Below are positions 46,194 to 54,696 of a stretch of DNA of 64,000 bases, in pieces (the stretch's first letter is position 1; every line of letters starts with the position of its first letter). The notes under the pieces were generated by a model that was not told the DNA's origin, ran no database searches, and saw nothing but the letters and a program-made list of their open reading frames with translations. The position numbers were made by a program, and so were the translations under genes. Source of the DNA: JBMOKT01 sp049323895 (GTDB lineage: Bacteria; Bacillota; Peptococcia; Peptococcales; BICA1-8); assembly GCA_049323895.1 (NCBI GenBank), contig JBMOKT010000021.1, positions 1-64,000 of the forward strand, written 5' to 3'.

Positions 46194-47260
46194 TAATGAT
46201 TCACCCCAAAATCAAGATACCATAAATTTCCCGAACCCATTTTTGTTAGAGAAAAGTTATCTCTTCCATATTGCTGAAATGTTTCGGGGGTAACGGGTTG
46301 TCCAACTTCAAGCACTCCTGCATTTTCTAAACGGCCTTTTATCCATTTGCCGAGTATTTTCAAATCATCTTCCGAACGGAAATTCTTACTGTAATCTCCG
46401 CTGACTTTACAGGAGAATTTCCATCCGTCGTCTGTTATAACGTCAAATACTGCTCCTGGTGTTTCTTTCTGCGGATATCCTGCCAAGGATGTTACGATGC
46501 TCGGAACAATTAATTCCACTTCGTACCAATGCCGAGGCTGAATCACTCCGGTCCGTGTCACCAATCTTCCTTTGCCAAAAAAGACATTGAGATTGCTTTT
46601 TTCAGGCACTCTTCCGTCTTTAACAAGCGGGATTACGAAGCGAGTATCCGTTAACGAACTGACACAGTCAGCTAATCGATCATGAGGAATCTTCTCAACA
46701 TGCTCATGATTTTCTAATAGAAGATTATTTTGTCTGAAATCGCTTATTTCGCAATCTGCAAGATTGTCTGTAGCTTTCACGGAGAGTTCTTCAATGAAGC
46801 TGCGCATTTTCATTGCATACTCCGGCTCGCGAAAGAGCGAAGAAGCTTCGTAAGTCCGGCTCCCGCTCTCAACAATACTGCTCAGGTTATTAGAGCCTAT
46901 TATTCCTGCAAATGCACCGCTTGAGTCTGAGTAACAATACAGTTTTCCGTGAAATTTAAACGGCGTAACTAAGCGTACTTCCCCTCGTCCTTCTCCCCGC
47001 AAATAATCATTCAAATCACTCGCCGCGTTGTATTCAAGCTTAGTAAATTTGTCCCAACGGTGCATCCCAATAAGCAAATTAAGCGTTTCAATGTTTGAGT
47101 TATAAGCTACGGTCTGTTTAAGTTCCGCCAATGAATCTGCAGTTATGTAACCGACGGCAATATCCATTCGTATTGCTTCTGGAATAAGCGAGTAAAATGT
47201 GTCAGCAAATGTACGATACCGCGTATCAAGAGGCTTGTAATTGGAAAAAAGAAATTCCAT
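46193..47260 (-). CDS. PLD-family (NgoFVII-like) restriction endonuclease
   Basis: The 355-residue product has F-H-G-K-L-Y-C-Y, the H-x-K of phospholipase D-type nucleases, and I-I-G-S-N-N-L-S after it. One such motif per chain means a dimer makes the active site, as in BfiI and NgoFVII-type enzymes. GGAGG precedes the ATG at 47260. It is the cutting subunit of the restriction system, with the Z1 ATPase and the cytosine methylase beside it. Confidence 0.8.
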   Translation of the reverse strand: MEFLFSNYKPLDTRYRTFADTFYSLIPEAIRMDIAVGYITADSLAELKQTVAYNSNIETLNLLIGMHRWDKFTKLEYNAASDLNDYLRGEGRGEVRLVTPFKFHGKLYCYSDSSGAFAGIIGSNNLSSIVESGSRTYEASSLFREPEYAMKMRSFIEELSVKATDNLADCEISDFRQNNLLLENHEHVEKIPHDRLADCVSSLTDTRFVIPLVKDGRVPEKSNLNVFFGKGRLVTRTGVIQPRHWYEVELIVPSIVTSLAGYPQKETPGAVFDVITDDGWKFSCKVSGDYSKNFRSEDDLKILGKWIKGRLENAGVLEVGQPVTPETFQQYGRDNFSLTKMGSGNLWYLDFGVNH

Positions 47261-47276
47261 TGTGTGATATCCTCCA

Positions 47277-48386
47277 TTAATTCATCTCTGAATTCACATA
47301 ATCCAAACGCTCTTTAACTGTCATTTTTGACAGCTTATTAAAAATATCATTTAAATCAATATGTTGATACTCGCCAGTAAACAATGGCAATAATCTGCGT
47401 GCCGCGGCACGTACTCCTTCCGGCGGTACGGCATTACCGATTTGTCTCCGGACTTCAGTGATATTTCCGATGAATTCGAAATCATCCGGAAAGGATTGGA
47501 GCCGAGCACGTTCACGATTAGTCAGTGCCCGTGGTTCGGGATAATGATATCCCCATGTACCTCCGCCTCCAGCAGCAATAATTGTTTTAGCAGGTTCGCT
47601 CCGATTGATTCTTCTGTATACATGGCTTATCATGCCTTTAACATATAGTGGATCGTCTTTAGGGATATCTGTAAAATTACCTCCTTCAGGTATACGTTCA
47701 AGCATTTTCCTTGTTTTCGGAAGAGAATTGATAGGCTCATTATTAAATTGAACTTTTTCAACTCCTTCAAGAGCCTTGCCTGCCGTAACATACGGATGTG
47801 CCCGCCCTTCTCCATGAGAAGGAAGCGGATGGATGAAATCAAATCCCGTGTCTTTGCGCACCCCGACGATTAACAGTCTCTCACGGAACTGCGGTACCCC
47901 GTAATCAGCAAAATTGTAGAGATGAGGCTTTACAACATAGCCTGGTTCTATGGATTCAAAATCCTTTATAATAGTCTCAATTGCCTTTCTCTTGTTAGCG
48001 GTCAGCAGACCTTTAACATTCTCCGCGACAAAGGCTTTAGGCTTTTTAGCATCAACAAATTCAAGAAAATGCCTGTATAGTCCTCCGCGCTTGCCATTCA
48101 GCCCCGGCTGTTTCCATATTACTGAGAAGTCCTGGCACGGAAAACCGCCGAGCACGATGTCACACTCAGGGATAGATTTATCCTTATATGGATCGATTTT
48201 TGTAATATCTTCAAGTCTTATTACATCCCCGAAGTATTTTTTGAATGATGCTACAGCCCATTCGGAGAAATCGTTCGCCCAAATAGTCGTGTATCCTTCA
48301 AGATGGAAGCCTAAGTCCAGACCACCACAGCCCGAGAATATCGATAGGATTTTCGGGGAAACGGGTTTCTTCTCATTGTCACTCAT
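47277..48386 (-). CDS. DNA (cytosine-5-)-methyltransferase
   Basis: The product is 369 residues with all main C5 methylase motifs: F-S-G-C-G-G-L-D-L-G-F (I), G-G-F-P-C-Q-D-F-S (IV, catalytic Cys), A-E-N-V-K-G-L (VI) and R-R-Q-I-G-N-A-V-P-P (X). It methylates host DNA and protects it from the PLD nuclease. The target sequence cannot be read from this. I chose the ATG at 48386 with GGGAG eight bases before it; a TTG two codons earlier is less likely. Confidence 0.92.
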   Translation of the reverse strand: MSDNEKKPVSPKILSIFSGCGGLDLGFHLEGYTTIWANDFSEWAVASFKKYFGDVIRLEDITKIDPYKDKSIPECDIVLGGFPCQDFSVIWKQPGLNGKRGGLYRHFLEFVDAKKPKAFVAENVKGLLTANKRKAIETIIKDFESIEPGYVVKPHLYNFADYGVPQFRERLLIVGVRKDTGFDFIHPLPSHGEGRAHPYVTAGKALEGVEKVQFNNEPINSLPKTRKMLERIPEGGNFTDIPKDDPLYVKGMISHVYRRINRSEPAKTIIAAGGGGTWGYHYPEPRALTNRERARLQSFPDDFEFIGNITEVRRQIGNAVPPEGVRAAARRLLPLFTGEYQHIDLNDIFNKLSKMTVKERLDYVNSEMN

Positions 48387-48413
48387 TGCCAAAACTCCCT
48401 AACTAAATAAATT

Positions 48414-48647
48414 TTATTCTGCTTCACATTTGCTAAGTATTAAGAGTTCATTGACATCGCATTTGAACAGACAGCATAATCTCAGCATAGTCTCGTAATC
48501 AATACGGGTAGCCTTATCATTATAAAGGCTTGAAATAGTATTCCTTGATAATCCAGTTTTTTCATGAACGTCCTTGATTGAATATCTATACTTTCCCATT
48601 AAAGTTGAAAGATTGCTTTTAAGACGCAAAGATTCGTCTGCGCTCAT
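48414..48647 (-). CDS. XRE-family regulator of the restriction module
   Basis: The 77-residue product is a single Cro/C1-type helix-turn-helix (Y-S-I-K-D-V-H-E-K-T-G-L-S-R-N-T-I-S-S-L). It resembles the controller proteins that regulate restriction-modification genes, and it precedes the methylase by 27 bases. AGGAGTGTGGC lies before the ATG. Confidence 0.85.
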   Translation of the reverse strand: MSADESLRLKSNLSTLMGKYRYSIKDVHEKTGLSRNTISSLYNDKATRIDYETMLRLCCLFKCDVNELLILSKCEAE

Positions 48648-48897
48648 GTTTAGGCCACACTCCTTAATAAACTACATCCTAATTATTGTAACAAGGATAT
48701 TTAGCATGGTCAATAGGATAGTTGCCGCAAATTGTTATTTTTGTTATTTCACATAAAACTTAGGCTCATCAAACACAAATAAAAGCCACCTGTAATTTTT
48801 AACAAGTCAAATTGCAGTCATTTTTTAAGGAGTTTTCATTTATTTAACCTGTCAATTCTGCGAAGTGACATTGCGGATTCTATTAATATTTATCATC

Positions 48898-48931
48898 AAG
48901 GCAGGAACAGCTTGTTGGTCGTTCCTGCCTT
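48898..48931 (-). terminator. Recombinase-type terminator, copy 1
   Basis: AAGGCAGGAAC pairs with GTTCCTGCCTT. Similar hairpins lie at 52384-52413 and 52986-53010, each at the 3' end of the same recombinase or of a copy of its tail. Confidence 0.7.
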
Positions 48932-48934
48932 GTA

Positions 48935-49200
48935 TTAATCACAGTATGAAACCCGCTGATTTACCACGATTCCGGATTTGAATTGAATCTCTATCAGATC
49001 GTCCTTGACAGCCTTGATGCTTTGCAAAAGAGCCATCTACCAGGTCATTGTCAAACTTCCAAACCTCGTAGGTAGTTTTCTTCAGATAGGAATCCATATC
49101 ATCAATCCTTTGCGGAAAATTACGGCCAGTTTTGCTTCTGTACCAGTTTCAGTTCTTTTGCTTTAAACACGGATCTATTCTGCTATCCTCTGATACTGCT
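48935..49200 (-). pseudogene. Serine recombinase 3'-end copy
   Basis: The stretch matches the C-terminal 85 or so codons of the recombinase at 53020-54678, for example the block ending S-Y-C-D before a stop. It has several substitutions and no start. It borders the second ubiquitin-like operon on its low-coordinate side. Confidence 0.75.
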
Positions 49201-49210
49201 CGTCTAAACT

Positions 49211-49594
49211 TTAGTGAGGTCTAAATATATTTTTTATCCAATCAATAAAGCCTTTCGATTTCGAACTGCCTCCGATATGTTTTTTCACTGCCTCTTTATC
49301 ATTTCTTATTACTTTATTCATTTGATTATTAGTGATCTGGCCTGCCCATACCACATTATCATTAGTAATCCAGTAATGTGACTTACACCCATGGCTCCAG
49401 TTTCCAATCGAAGGATAAAGAGATACCGTTTCGCCATCATAGGTTAACTTCCATCTTGCCGGTGATAAAGATGTTACAATATCCGCTCCGCATCCACAGG
49501 GGCATTTATGCTTCGCAACATCGTATTCAATGGAGATATAAAGTATATCTTCTTCAATTTGCGATGGTATATGTTCAACGAATTTATGTCTCAT
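49211..49594 (-). CDS. DUF6527 protein of the second ubiquitin-like operon
   Basis: The product has about 127 residues with K-C-P-C-G-C-G in the middle and H-G-C-K-S-H-Y-W-I-T-N-D-N-V-V-W afterwards. Both motifs match the DUF6527 gene of the first operon. The last 40 residues are basic, with no assigned role. I chose the ATG at 49594 because GAGGAAATTAAAA precedes it; an upstream in-frame ATG lacks a site. It overlaps the E2-E1 gene by 11 bases. Confidence 0.72.
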   Translation of the reverse strand: MRHKFVEHIPSQIEEDILYISIEYDVAKHKCPCGCGADIVTSLSPARWKLTYDGETVSLYPSIGNWSHGCKSHYWITNDNVVWAGQITNNQMNKVIRNDKEAVKKHIGGSSKSKGFIDWIKNIFRPH

Positions 49595-50750
49595 TTTTAA
49601 TTTCCTCTTCATCAATTATAAAAGTTGAATTATAAAAAATATCTTCTGTTAAGTAAAAACCGTTTAATTTCTTCCAAGCTATAACACCCATGATTGCATT
49701 CAAAGCATTTAATTCTGAAATCTGAATATTTTGAGAATAGATATCTTCGCCTGTTGCTTTTTTAGTAGAAATCTTATTTAGGTAATCGCAATTTTCTGGT
49801 GTTATAAGAGTTTTCCTTATAGATCCCCGTAATGAATTATTAACAACACTTATACCAATACCCAAATCCACGAACGGAATTTTGGAGGCCATGAGATGTT
49901 CAATTATTACCCTTTTAGCCTCCGAATTATCAATTGCTACAAACACAAAATCATGCCCATCCAGAAGAGCTACATTCGAATCATCAATAAATACATCATG
50001 GTCTATAATACCGTCTCGAAACTTCTCATATTTCTCCTTGAAATAAGTGACTTTGCTTGGCTTTTTTTCTAGCTCATCCAAAGTCATAGTGCCAGGAATC
50101 CTGAAAGCGTTATGATTAAGCATGTGATCTCCATCAAATAATGATATTTGCTTAACCGGGGTTTTGCTGACAAAATCCAATACAAAAGAACCTGTCCCTC
50201 CCAAGCCTACTATAGCTACCTTTTGATCCTTTATTCTTTCTGATATATGAGACAGCCCTGCCCTGGCTGTGTTGGTATCAGGATACTTAAATACACTGAA
50301 ATCACTATAGGATTCATATTCAAAGTTTTGTGCCGAAACACTTGAGTCAATAGATTTTGCTGGTGCAGATAATAATTCAATATACCTCGTCATTTTTGTA
50401 TAGAAGTCAGGATAGCTTCCATTCTGCGGTCTCGAAGAGAAGTAATATGATCCTATAATCTCTGCAGTAAGGGTATGCTGTTTAGCACTATTCACGAAAG
50501 AATTAATTTCCGTGCCAAATTGATCACAAGGATGCTCTCCCATAAATTTTACGGTATGATCCTGAGGAGGTACAGTCTTTTCCCCCGATAAAGTCAACGG
50601 GCAGTAAATGGTGCCAAATAGAATCTTTTTATCTTTATTTACATAAGGTATCCCTTTAATCACTAAATTCCCGCTAACTATAGAAATATTGTATCCTTCA
50701 TCCTTAAGCCTTCTCAAGTCATCATTAAGATCTATTAGTTGAGTCGACAT
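49584..50750 (-). CDS. E2-like/E1 fusion of the second ubiquitin-like operon
   Basis: The 388-residue product has an N-terminal 150-residue domain (H-T-V-K-F-M-G-E-H-P-C near residue 65) of the E2/DUF6791 type, then an E1/ThiF-like domain with V-G-L-G-G-T-G-S at 181-188. Later motifs include F-D-G-D-H and an N-A-F-R-I-P block. E2 and E1 functions are therefore in one chain, unlike the first operon, where they are separate and the E1 carries a JAB domain. No JAB gene is seen in this operon. The start overlaps the Ubl gene by 26 bases. Confidence 0.82.
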   Translation of the reverse strand: MSTQLIDLNDDLRRLKDEGYNISIVSGNLVIKGIPYVNKDKKILFGTIYCPLTLSGEKTVPPQDHTVKFMGEHPCDQFGTEINSFVNSAKQHTLTAEIIGSYYFSSRPQNGSYPDFYTKMTRYIELLSAPAKSIDSSVSAQNFEYESYSDFSVFKYPDTNTARAGLSHISERIKDQKVAIVGLGGTGSFVLDFVSKTPVKQISLFDGDHMLNHNAFRIPGTMTLDELEKKPSKVTYFKEKYEKFRDGIIDHDVFIDDSNVALLDGHDFVFVAIDNSEAKRVIIEHLMASKIPFVDLGIGISVVNNSLRGSIRKTLITPENCDYLNKISTKKATGEDIYSQNIQISELNALNAIMGVIAWKKLNGFYLTEDIFYNSTFIIDEEEIKNET

Positions 50751-50970
50751 TTATTCTCATCCCATCTTTCATTTTAATTTGGTCACCTAAAGAATATGAT
50801 ATTTTATGTTTATCTCCATCATCATTTTTCCTAGTTGATACCATAGTATAAGATTTCTGCGAATCATCATAACTTCCAAAGGCAAGCGTAATTACCTCCT
50901 GAAATGAATAGCTTCGCTTTTCAACCTCTACCGGCTGACCATTAATTATTACCGTTATTAGTTTGCTCAT
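50725..50970 (-). CDS. Single-domain ubiquitin-like protein
   Basis: The 81-residue product is one beta-grasp domain: T-V-I-I-N-G-Q-P-V-E-V at the start, and M-R-I-N-V-D-S-T-N-R-S at the end. It has no Gly-Gly near the C-terminus, which is unusual for a conjugated modifier. It is the first gene of the second operon, with GGGAGG before the ATG at 50970. The promoter region upstream carries palindromes. Confidence 0.72.
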   Translation of the reverse strand: MSKLITVIINGQPVEVEKRSYSFQEVITLAFGSYDDSQKSYTMVSTRKNDDGDKHKISYSLGDQIKMKDGMRINVDSTNRS

Positions 50971-51153
50971 TATCGCTAACCTCCCTTAAAATTGTTTATA
51001 TCATCTTGGCAATTTTTATTATAACAGTTGTTATAATAGCCAGTCAATAACATTTAATAATTATTTTTATAACATTTGTTAATAATAATTGTAAAGATAT
51101 TTTCTTCATGTTATTATTAATTTAAATAAACATATTTGTAAGGAGGCATTGCT
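50971..51153. promoter_or_regulatory. Divergent promoter region with two palindromic operators
   Basis: The region lies between the second ubiquitin-like operon (minus) and its regulator (plus). TTATAACA-GT-TGTTATAA at 51019-51036 is a perfect palindrome, and a close copy, TTATAACA-TT-TGTTAATA, lies at 51067-51084. These should be the binding sites of the XRE-ImmA regulator and control both promoters. Confidence 0.75.
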
Positions 51154-52230
51154 TTGTCCGTATCTGAACTAATTCTAAAAAGACGCGAACAGTTGGGGTT
51201 AAGCCAAACTGAACTCGCGAAAAGGGCTGGGTTGCAGCCACCTGCAATAAGCCAGTATGAATCAGGATTAAGAAGTCCCTCATATGAAGCGCTTATTAAG
51301 CTTTCCAACGCATTAAATGTTACCACTGATTATTTGATTTCAGGCAAAGAAGCAAGCAGAGATATTATTAACGATCAAACTATAAACCTATTATTAAAAA
51401 TTGCTCAAGGCTTATCGGTGCAAGACAAAGATAAGCTTCTTGAGTACGCAGTTTTTCTTTCTACTGATTATCATAGAAGTATCCCAATGCCTATTGAATC
51501 GGACTTTGCCGAATGGGTTCTGCGGAATCACTCTAACGGTACTCTTCCAATTGACATACGACAAATCACAAATAAATTGAATATTTTAATCTACGAAGAC
51601 CAACTTGACGAAGAAGGGGAAGGTATACTTTTTAATGGCCCCCAAAAAATTATTGTGTTGAACTCAAAAATCAAAAACATTCAAAGGAAAAAATTTACTA
51701 CAGCTATATTGATAGGGCATGCGGTGATACCGTGGCATCTAAAACAAAAATATTATGTGAGGAAAAGTGGCTCATCTACTTTGCTGACAGAAGATATTCA
51801 GGAAATGGAAGCTCAAGATTTCGCTGCTAAACTAATTATGCCTCAAGTTCATCTAAATAAAGACTTCATCAAAACAAGAGCAAGCATAGAAAGTTTAAAG
51901 CAGCTTGCTCTAGAAAAATATGATGTTTCACTCTTTGCATTGGTAAATAGATTGGTAGAATATGCTAAAGACAAATACGCTGTTATACAATCTGAAAGAT
52001 GGGAAATTATTAAGACGTATCCTGGCAATAGGCCATTGAATCCAACGATAGATCTATCAAGCATAACAGCCACGTTTTTCGATAATCCGAGCAACACAGA
52101 GGAGATACGTCAAGGAGATGTCCCAGCAAAATACTGGTTTGCAGATGCACAAGCTGATGAAACGGTACATGAAGAATGCATATATAATCCCGAATATGGG
52201 AAAGTATTAACACTTATAATCAGAAACTAA
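51154..52230 (+). CDS. XRE-ImmA/IrrE-type regulator
   Basis: The 358-residue product has a helix-turn-helix at residues 10-60 (L-G-L-S-Q-T-E-L-A-K-R-A-G-L-Q-P-P-A-I-S) and an ImmA-like C-terminal domain. The usual H-E-x-x-H zinc motif is missing; I-G-H-A-V-I-P-W-H stands in its place, so the peptidase may have altered or lost activity. In other systems such proteins de-repress mobile elements or defence genes when damage is sensed. The start is TTG at 51154 with AAGGAGG seven bases before it. It probably represses the divergent ubiquitin-like operon. Confidence 0.78.
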   Translation: MSVSELILKRREQLGLSQTELAKRAGLQPPAISQYESGLRSPSYEALIKLSNALNVTTDYLISGKEASRDIINDQTINLLLKIAQGLSVQDKDKLLEYAVFLSTDYHRSIPMPIESDFAEWVLRNHSNGTLPIDIRQITNKLNILIYEDQLDEEGEGILFNGPQKIIVLNSKIKNIQRKKFTTAILIGHAVIPWHLKQKYYVRKSGSSTLLTEDIQEMEAQDFAAKLIMPQVHLNKDFIKTRASIESLKQLALEKYDVSLFALVNRLVEYAKDKYAVIQSERWEIIKTYPGNRPLNPTIDLSSITATFFDNPSNTEEIRQGDVPAKYWFADAQADETVHEECIYNPEYGKVLTLIIRN

Positions 52231-52321
52231 GCCGTTTTATCAACTAAATCATAAGAATCTATTGCTAATATTTTTAAAGACATCAAATTACCACCGTAGT
52301 GAAAATGCTGCAAATATTAAG

Positions 52322-52366
52322 AATAAAGCTCTCAGTTTTTTGTGGAATCTGAGAGTTTTATTCTTA
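52322..52366. terminator. Bidirectional terminator
   Basis: AATAAAGCTCTCAG pairs with CTGAGAGTTTTATT. It ends the regulator transcript and matches the hairpins at 16948-16987 and 25081-25124. Confidence 0.7.
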
Positions 52367-52383
52367 ATAGCTATTTATCCTCA

Positions 52384-52451
52384 GGCAGGAACATCTTATT
52401 GGCTGTTCCTGCCTTGTGTTAATCAAAGTATGAGAACCGCCAACTCATCAC
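52384..52451 (-). pseudogene. Recombinase tail copy 2 (terminator and last codons)
   Basis: GGCAGGAAC pairs with GTTCCTGCC (52384-52413), and the next bases encode V-M-S-W-R-F-S-Y-F-D then stop, matching the last codons of the recombinase at 53020-54678. With 48898-49200 it brackets the second ubiquitin-like operon and its regulator. Confidence 0.65.
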
Positions 52452-52462
52452 CTATTCTCCCC

Positions 52463-52951
52463 TCATTCCATTCTCATGCCGAATTGCTCGTCCACGTCAT
52501 TTGATTGCTCCGGCTGATCCGCCTCAGTGAAATTGACGTACTCACCGATGATATTCAGCGCTTCCCCGTAACTGTCGGAAGCAGTGATCCTCTGATACAT
52601 TTGGTTAGCCTGCTCCCGCATGCCTGCCACTTTTAATGTGCGTGAAGCAATCCCCATCAAATTAAAGATGTTTCCGTTGGCGCCGATGAGCGGAGCATCC
52701 GGCTTCTCAGTCCGTGTCTGCACCGGCTTTGGTTGTGAAATAGCGGAAAAGCTGTCCTCACCGGGAACAAGAGCAAGGGTTCTGCCATTGTCCCAGGTCA
52801 TTTGAAGCTGACCAATGTCATCTACAAAATCCACTGTCCCTGTCAATCCTGAAGGCATATCCAGTTCTCCGGATATTGCAGTTAATCGAACGCGGGTTCC
52901 TTTAGGATACATTTTCTTAAGCCGTTCAACCTTATTTCGTTTATTTAGCAT
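52463..52951 (-). CDS. DUF4314-like protein
   Basis: The 162-residue product has M-Y-P-K-G-T-R-V-R-L-T-A-I-S-G and D-N-G-R-T-L-A-L-V-P-G-E-D-S-F, a DUF4314 pattern found on conjugative and recombinase-borne elements. The C-terminal half is not assigned. It lies between tail copy 2 and the recombinase cluster. A weak GGGA precedes the start. Confidence 0.75.
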   Translation of the reverse strand: MLNKRNKVERLKKMYPKGTRVRLTAISGELDMPSGLTGTVDFVDDIGQLQMTWDNGRTLALVPGEDSFSAISQPKPVQTRTEKPDAPLIGANGNIFNLMGIASRTLKVAGMREQANQMYQRITASDSYGEALNIIGEYVNFTEADQPEQSNDVDEQFGMRME

Positions 52952-52985
52952 GTGCTATTCCCTCCTGTGTTTTTTAATAAAAGAA

Positions 52986-53010
52986 CAGGGATGACCTTTT
53001 AGCCGTCCCT
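52986..53010 (-). terminator. Recombinase terminator (copy 3)
   Basis: AGGGATGAC pairs loosely with GCCGTCCCT after the stop of the recombinase gene. It matches copies 1 and 2. Confidence 0.6.
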
Positions 53011-53019
53011 GCCTTGTGT

Positions 53020-54678
53020 TCAATCAAAGTATGAAACCCGCTGATTCATCACGATTCCGGATTTGAATTGGATTTCTATCAGATCATCCTTAACGGCCTT
53101 GATGCTCTGCAGGAGCCTCCTGACCAGGTCGTTGTCAAACTCCCTGACCTCGCAGGTGGTTTTCTTCAGGCAGGCGTCCATATCATCAAGCCTCTGCTGA
53201 AAATTCGCCGCCATTTTCTGTTCCCGCACCAGCTCCAGCTTTTTCTGCTTAATGTCGTTGATCTGCTCCGCTATCCTATGGTATTGCTCGTCAAAATCCT
53301 CCGTGATGGAGCCCTGCTTTGCATTTTCCTCGATCAAGGCCAGCATCTCACCCTGTAGCTTTTCAATTTGTCCGTCATATTCGGTAGACACATTTTTGGT
53401 GGAGTGACTGCCTATGACTCGTATGACGTTCTCGCGGAAGGCGCCGACAAACTCACCGCGGTTTTCCACGACGCTGTTAATGGCGGTCATTATCGCTTCA
53501 TACAGAACATCCTCTTTAAACGTGGGGGAGTGCTTGCAGTTCTTGGTTCCATTCTTCAGGCGGTTCTCACATCTCCACACGGCGCTTTTCTGGCCGTATT
53601 TAGACCATACCTGCCTGCGGTATGGCTGGCCGCATTCCTTGCATACCATGATGTCAGTCAGGGCAAATTTGGAGCTGTATTTGCTTTTCTCCTTCTCTTG
53701 CTTTCCCCTTCTGGCTGCCGCAGTCTTACTAAGGCTTGCGCGTCTTGCTTTTTCCTCCTGCACCTGATAATAAAGCTCCTTGGGAATGATGGCTTCATGG
53801 TCATCCTCTATGTAATACTGGGGGACGATGCCTTTGTTCTTCACCCGCTTTTTGGTGAGAAAATCAACGGTGTAGGTTTTCTGCTGCAGGACGTCGCCCA
53901 TATATTTTTCATTGCTCAGCATCTTTTCGATGACTCCGGGGCACCACCTGGTCAGGCCGGTGACGGTTTTGATACCTTCCGATTCTAATATCTTTGTAAT
54001 CTGTATGATACTGCTCCCTTCAAGGTAAAGGCGGAAAATACGTTTGACCAGCTCCGCTTCCTCCGGTACGATGACTAGCTCACCGTTCTTATCTTTGGTA
54101 TAGCCTAAAAACTTATTGTGGTTGACCGAGACGATGCCATTCTCAAACCGCCTGACAAGACCCCACCGGGTGTTCTCACTCAAGTTCCGGCTTTCCTCCT
54201 GCGCCTGGCTGCTCAGAATGGTGATTAAAAGCTCGCCGGTTCCCTCCAGCGTATTCACGCCCTCTTTTTCGAAGAAGACTGCGACGTTCTTTTCCTTGAG
54301 CTTGCGGATGTTCTGCAAGCTGTCCACTGTATTTCTGGCGAAGCGGCTGACCGACTTGGTGATGACCATGTCAATTTTTCCGGCCATGCAGTCCTCGATC
54401 ATGGCGTTGAAGTCATCGCGCTTTTTGGTGTTTGTGGCACTTTTACCGTCATCGGCATATATACCGGCGAGCTTCCAGTTAGGATTGCTCTTGATTTTTT
54501 CGGTGTAGTAGGATACCTGGGCTTCATAGCTGGTTTCCTGCTGCTCCAGCGTGGTGCTGACGCGGCAGTATGCCGCCACCCGCAGTGCCTTAAACTGGGG
54601 CTTTATACTCCTGTCATACTCCGACTTGGAGGGTATCATAGATATGCTTTTCTTTTTTGCTGTCGCTGTCTGCATCAT
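53020..54678 (-). CDS. Large serine recombinase I
   Basis: The product has 552 residues, in the order resolvase catalytic domain (A-A-Y-C-R-V-S-T with nucleophile Ser, K-S-V-S-R-F-A-R-N), recombinase domain, zinc ribbon (C-K-E-C-G, C-E-N) and a long coiled coil (about 420-520). This is the usual layout of TnpX/CcrA-type recombinases of mobile elements. GGAGAAACC precedes the ATG pair at 54678. Its last codons are duplicated at 48935-49200 and 52419-52451. Confidence 0.9.
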   Translation of the reverse strand: MMQTATAKKKSISMIPSKSEYDRSIKPQFKALRVAAYCRVSTTLEQQETSYEAQVSYYTEKIKSNPNWKLAGIYADDGKSATNTKKRDDFNAMIEDCMAGKIDMVITKSVSRFARNTVDSLQNIRKLKEKNVAVFFEKEGVNTLEGTGELLITILSSQAQEESRNLSENTRWGLVRRFENGIVSVNHNKFLGYTKDKNGELVIVPEEAELVKRIFRLYLEGSSIIQITKILESEGIKTVTGLTRWCPGVIEKMLSNEKYMGDVLQQKTYTVDFLTKKRVKNKGIVPQYYIEDDHEAIIPKELYYQVQEEKARRASLSKTAAARRGKQEKEKSKYSSKFALTDIMVCKECGQPYRRQVWSKYGQKSAVWRCENRLKNGTKNCKHSPTFKEDVLYEAIMTAINSVVENRGEFVGAFRENVIRVIGSHSTKNVSTEYDGQIEKLQGEMLALIEENAKQGSITEDFDEQYHRIAEQINDIKQKKLELVREQKMAANFQQRLDDMDACLKKTTCEVREFDNDLVRRLLQSIKAVKDDLIEIQFKSGIVMNQRVSYFD

Positions 54679-54696
54679 GGTTTCTCCTTCCTTGGT

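Noticed and set aside
53368..53988. 206-codon plus-strand frame
   Set aside because: It is the reverse of the recombinase zinc-ribbon and coiled-coil coding region. A high-GC recombinase gene often gives such shadow frames.
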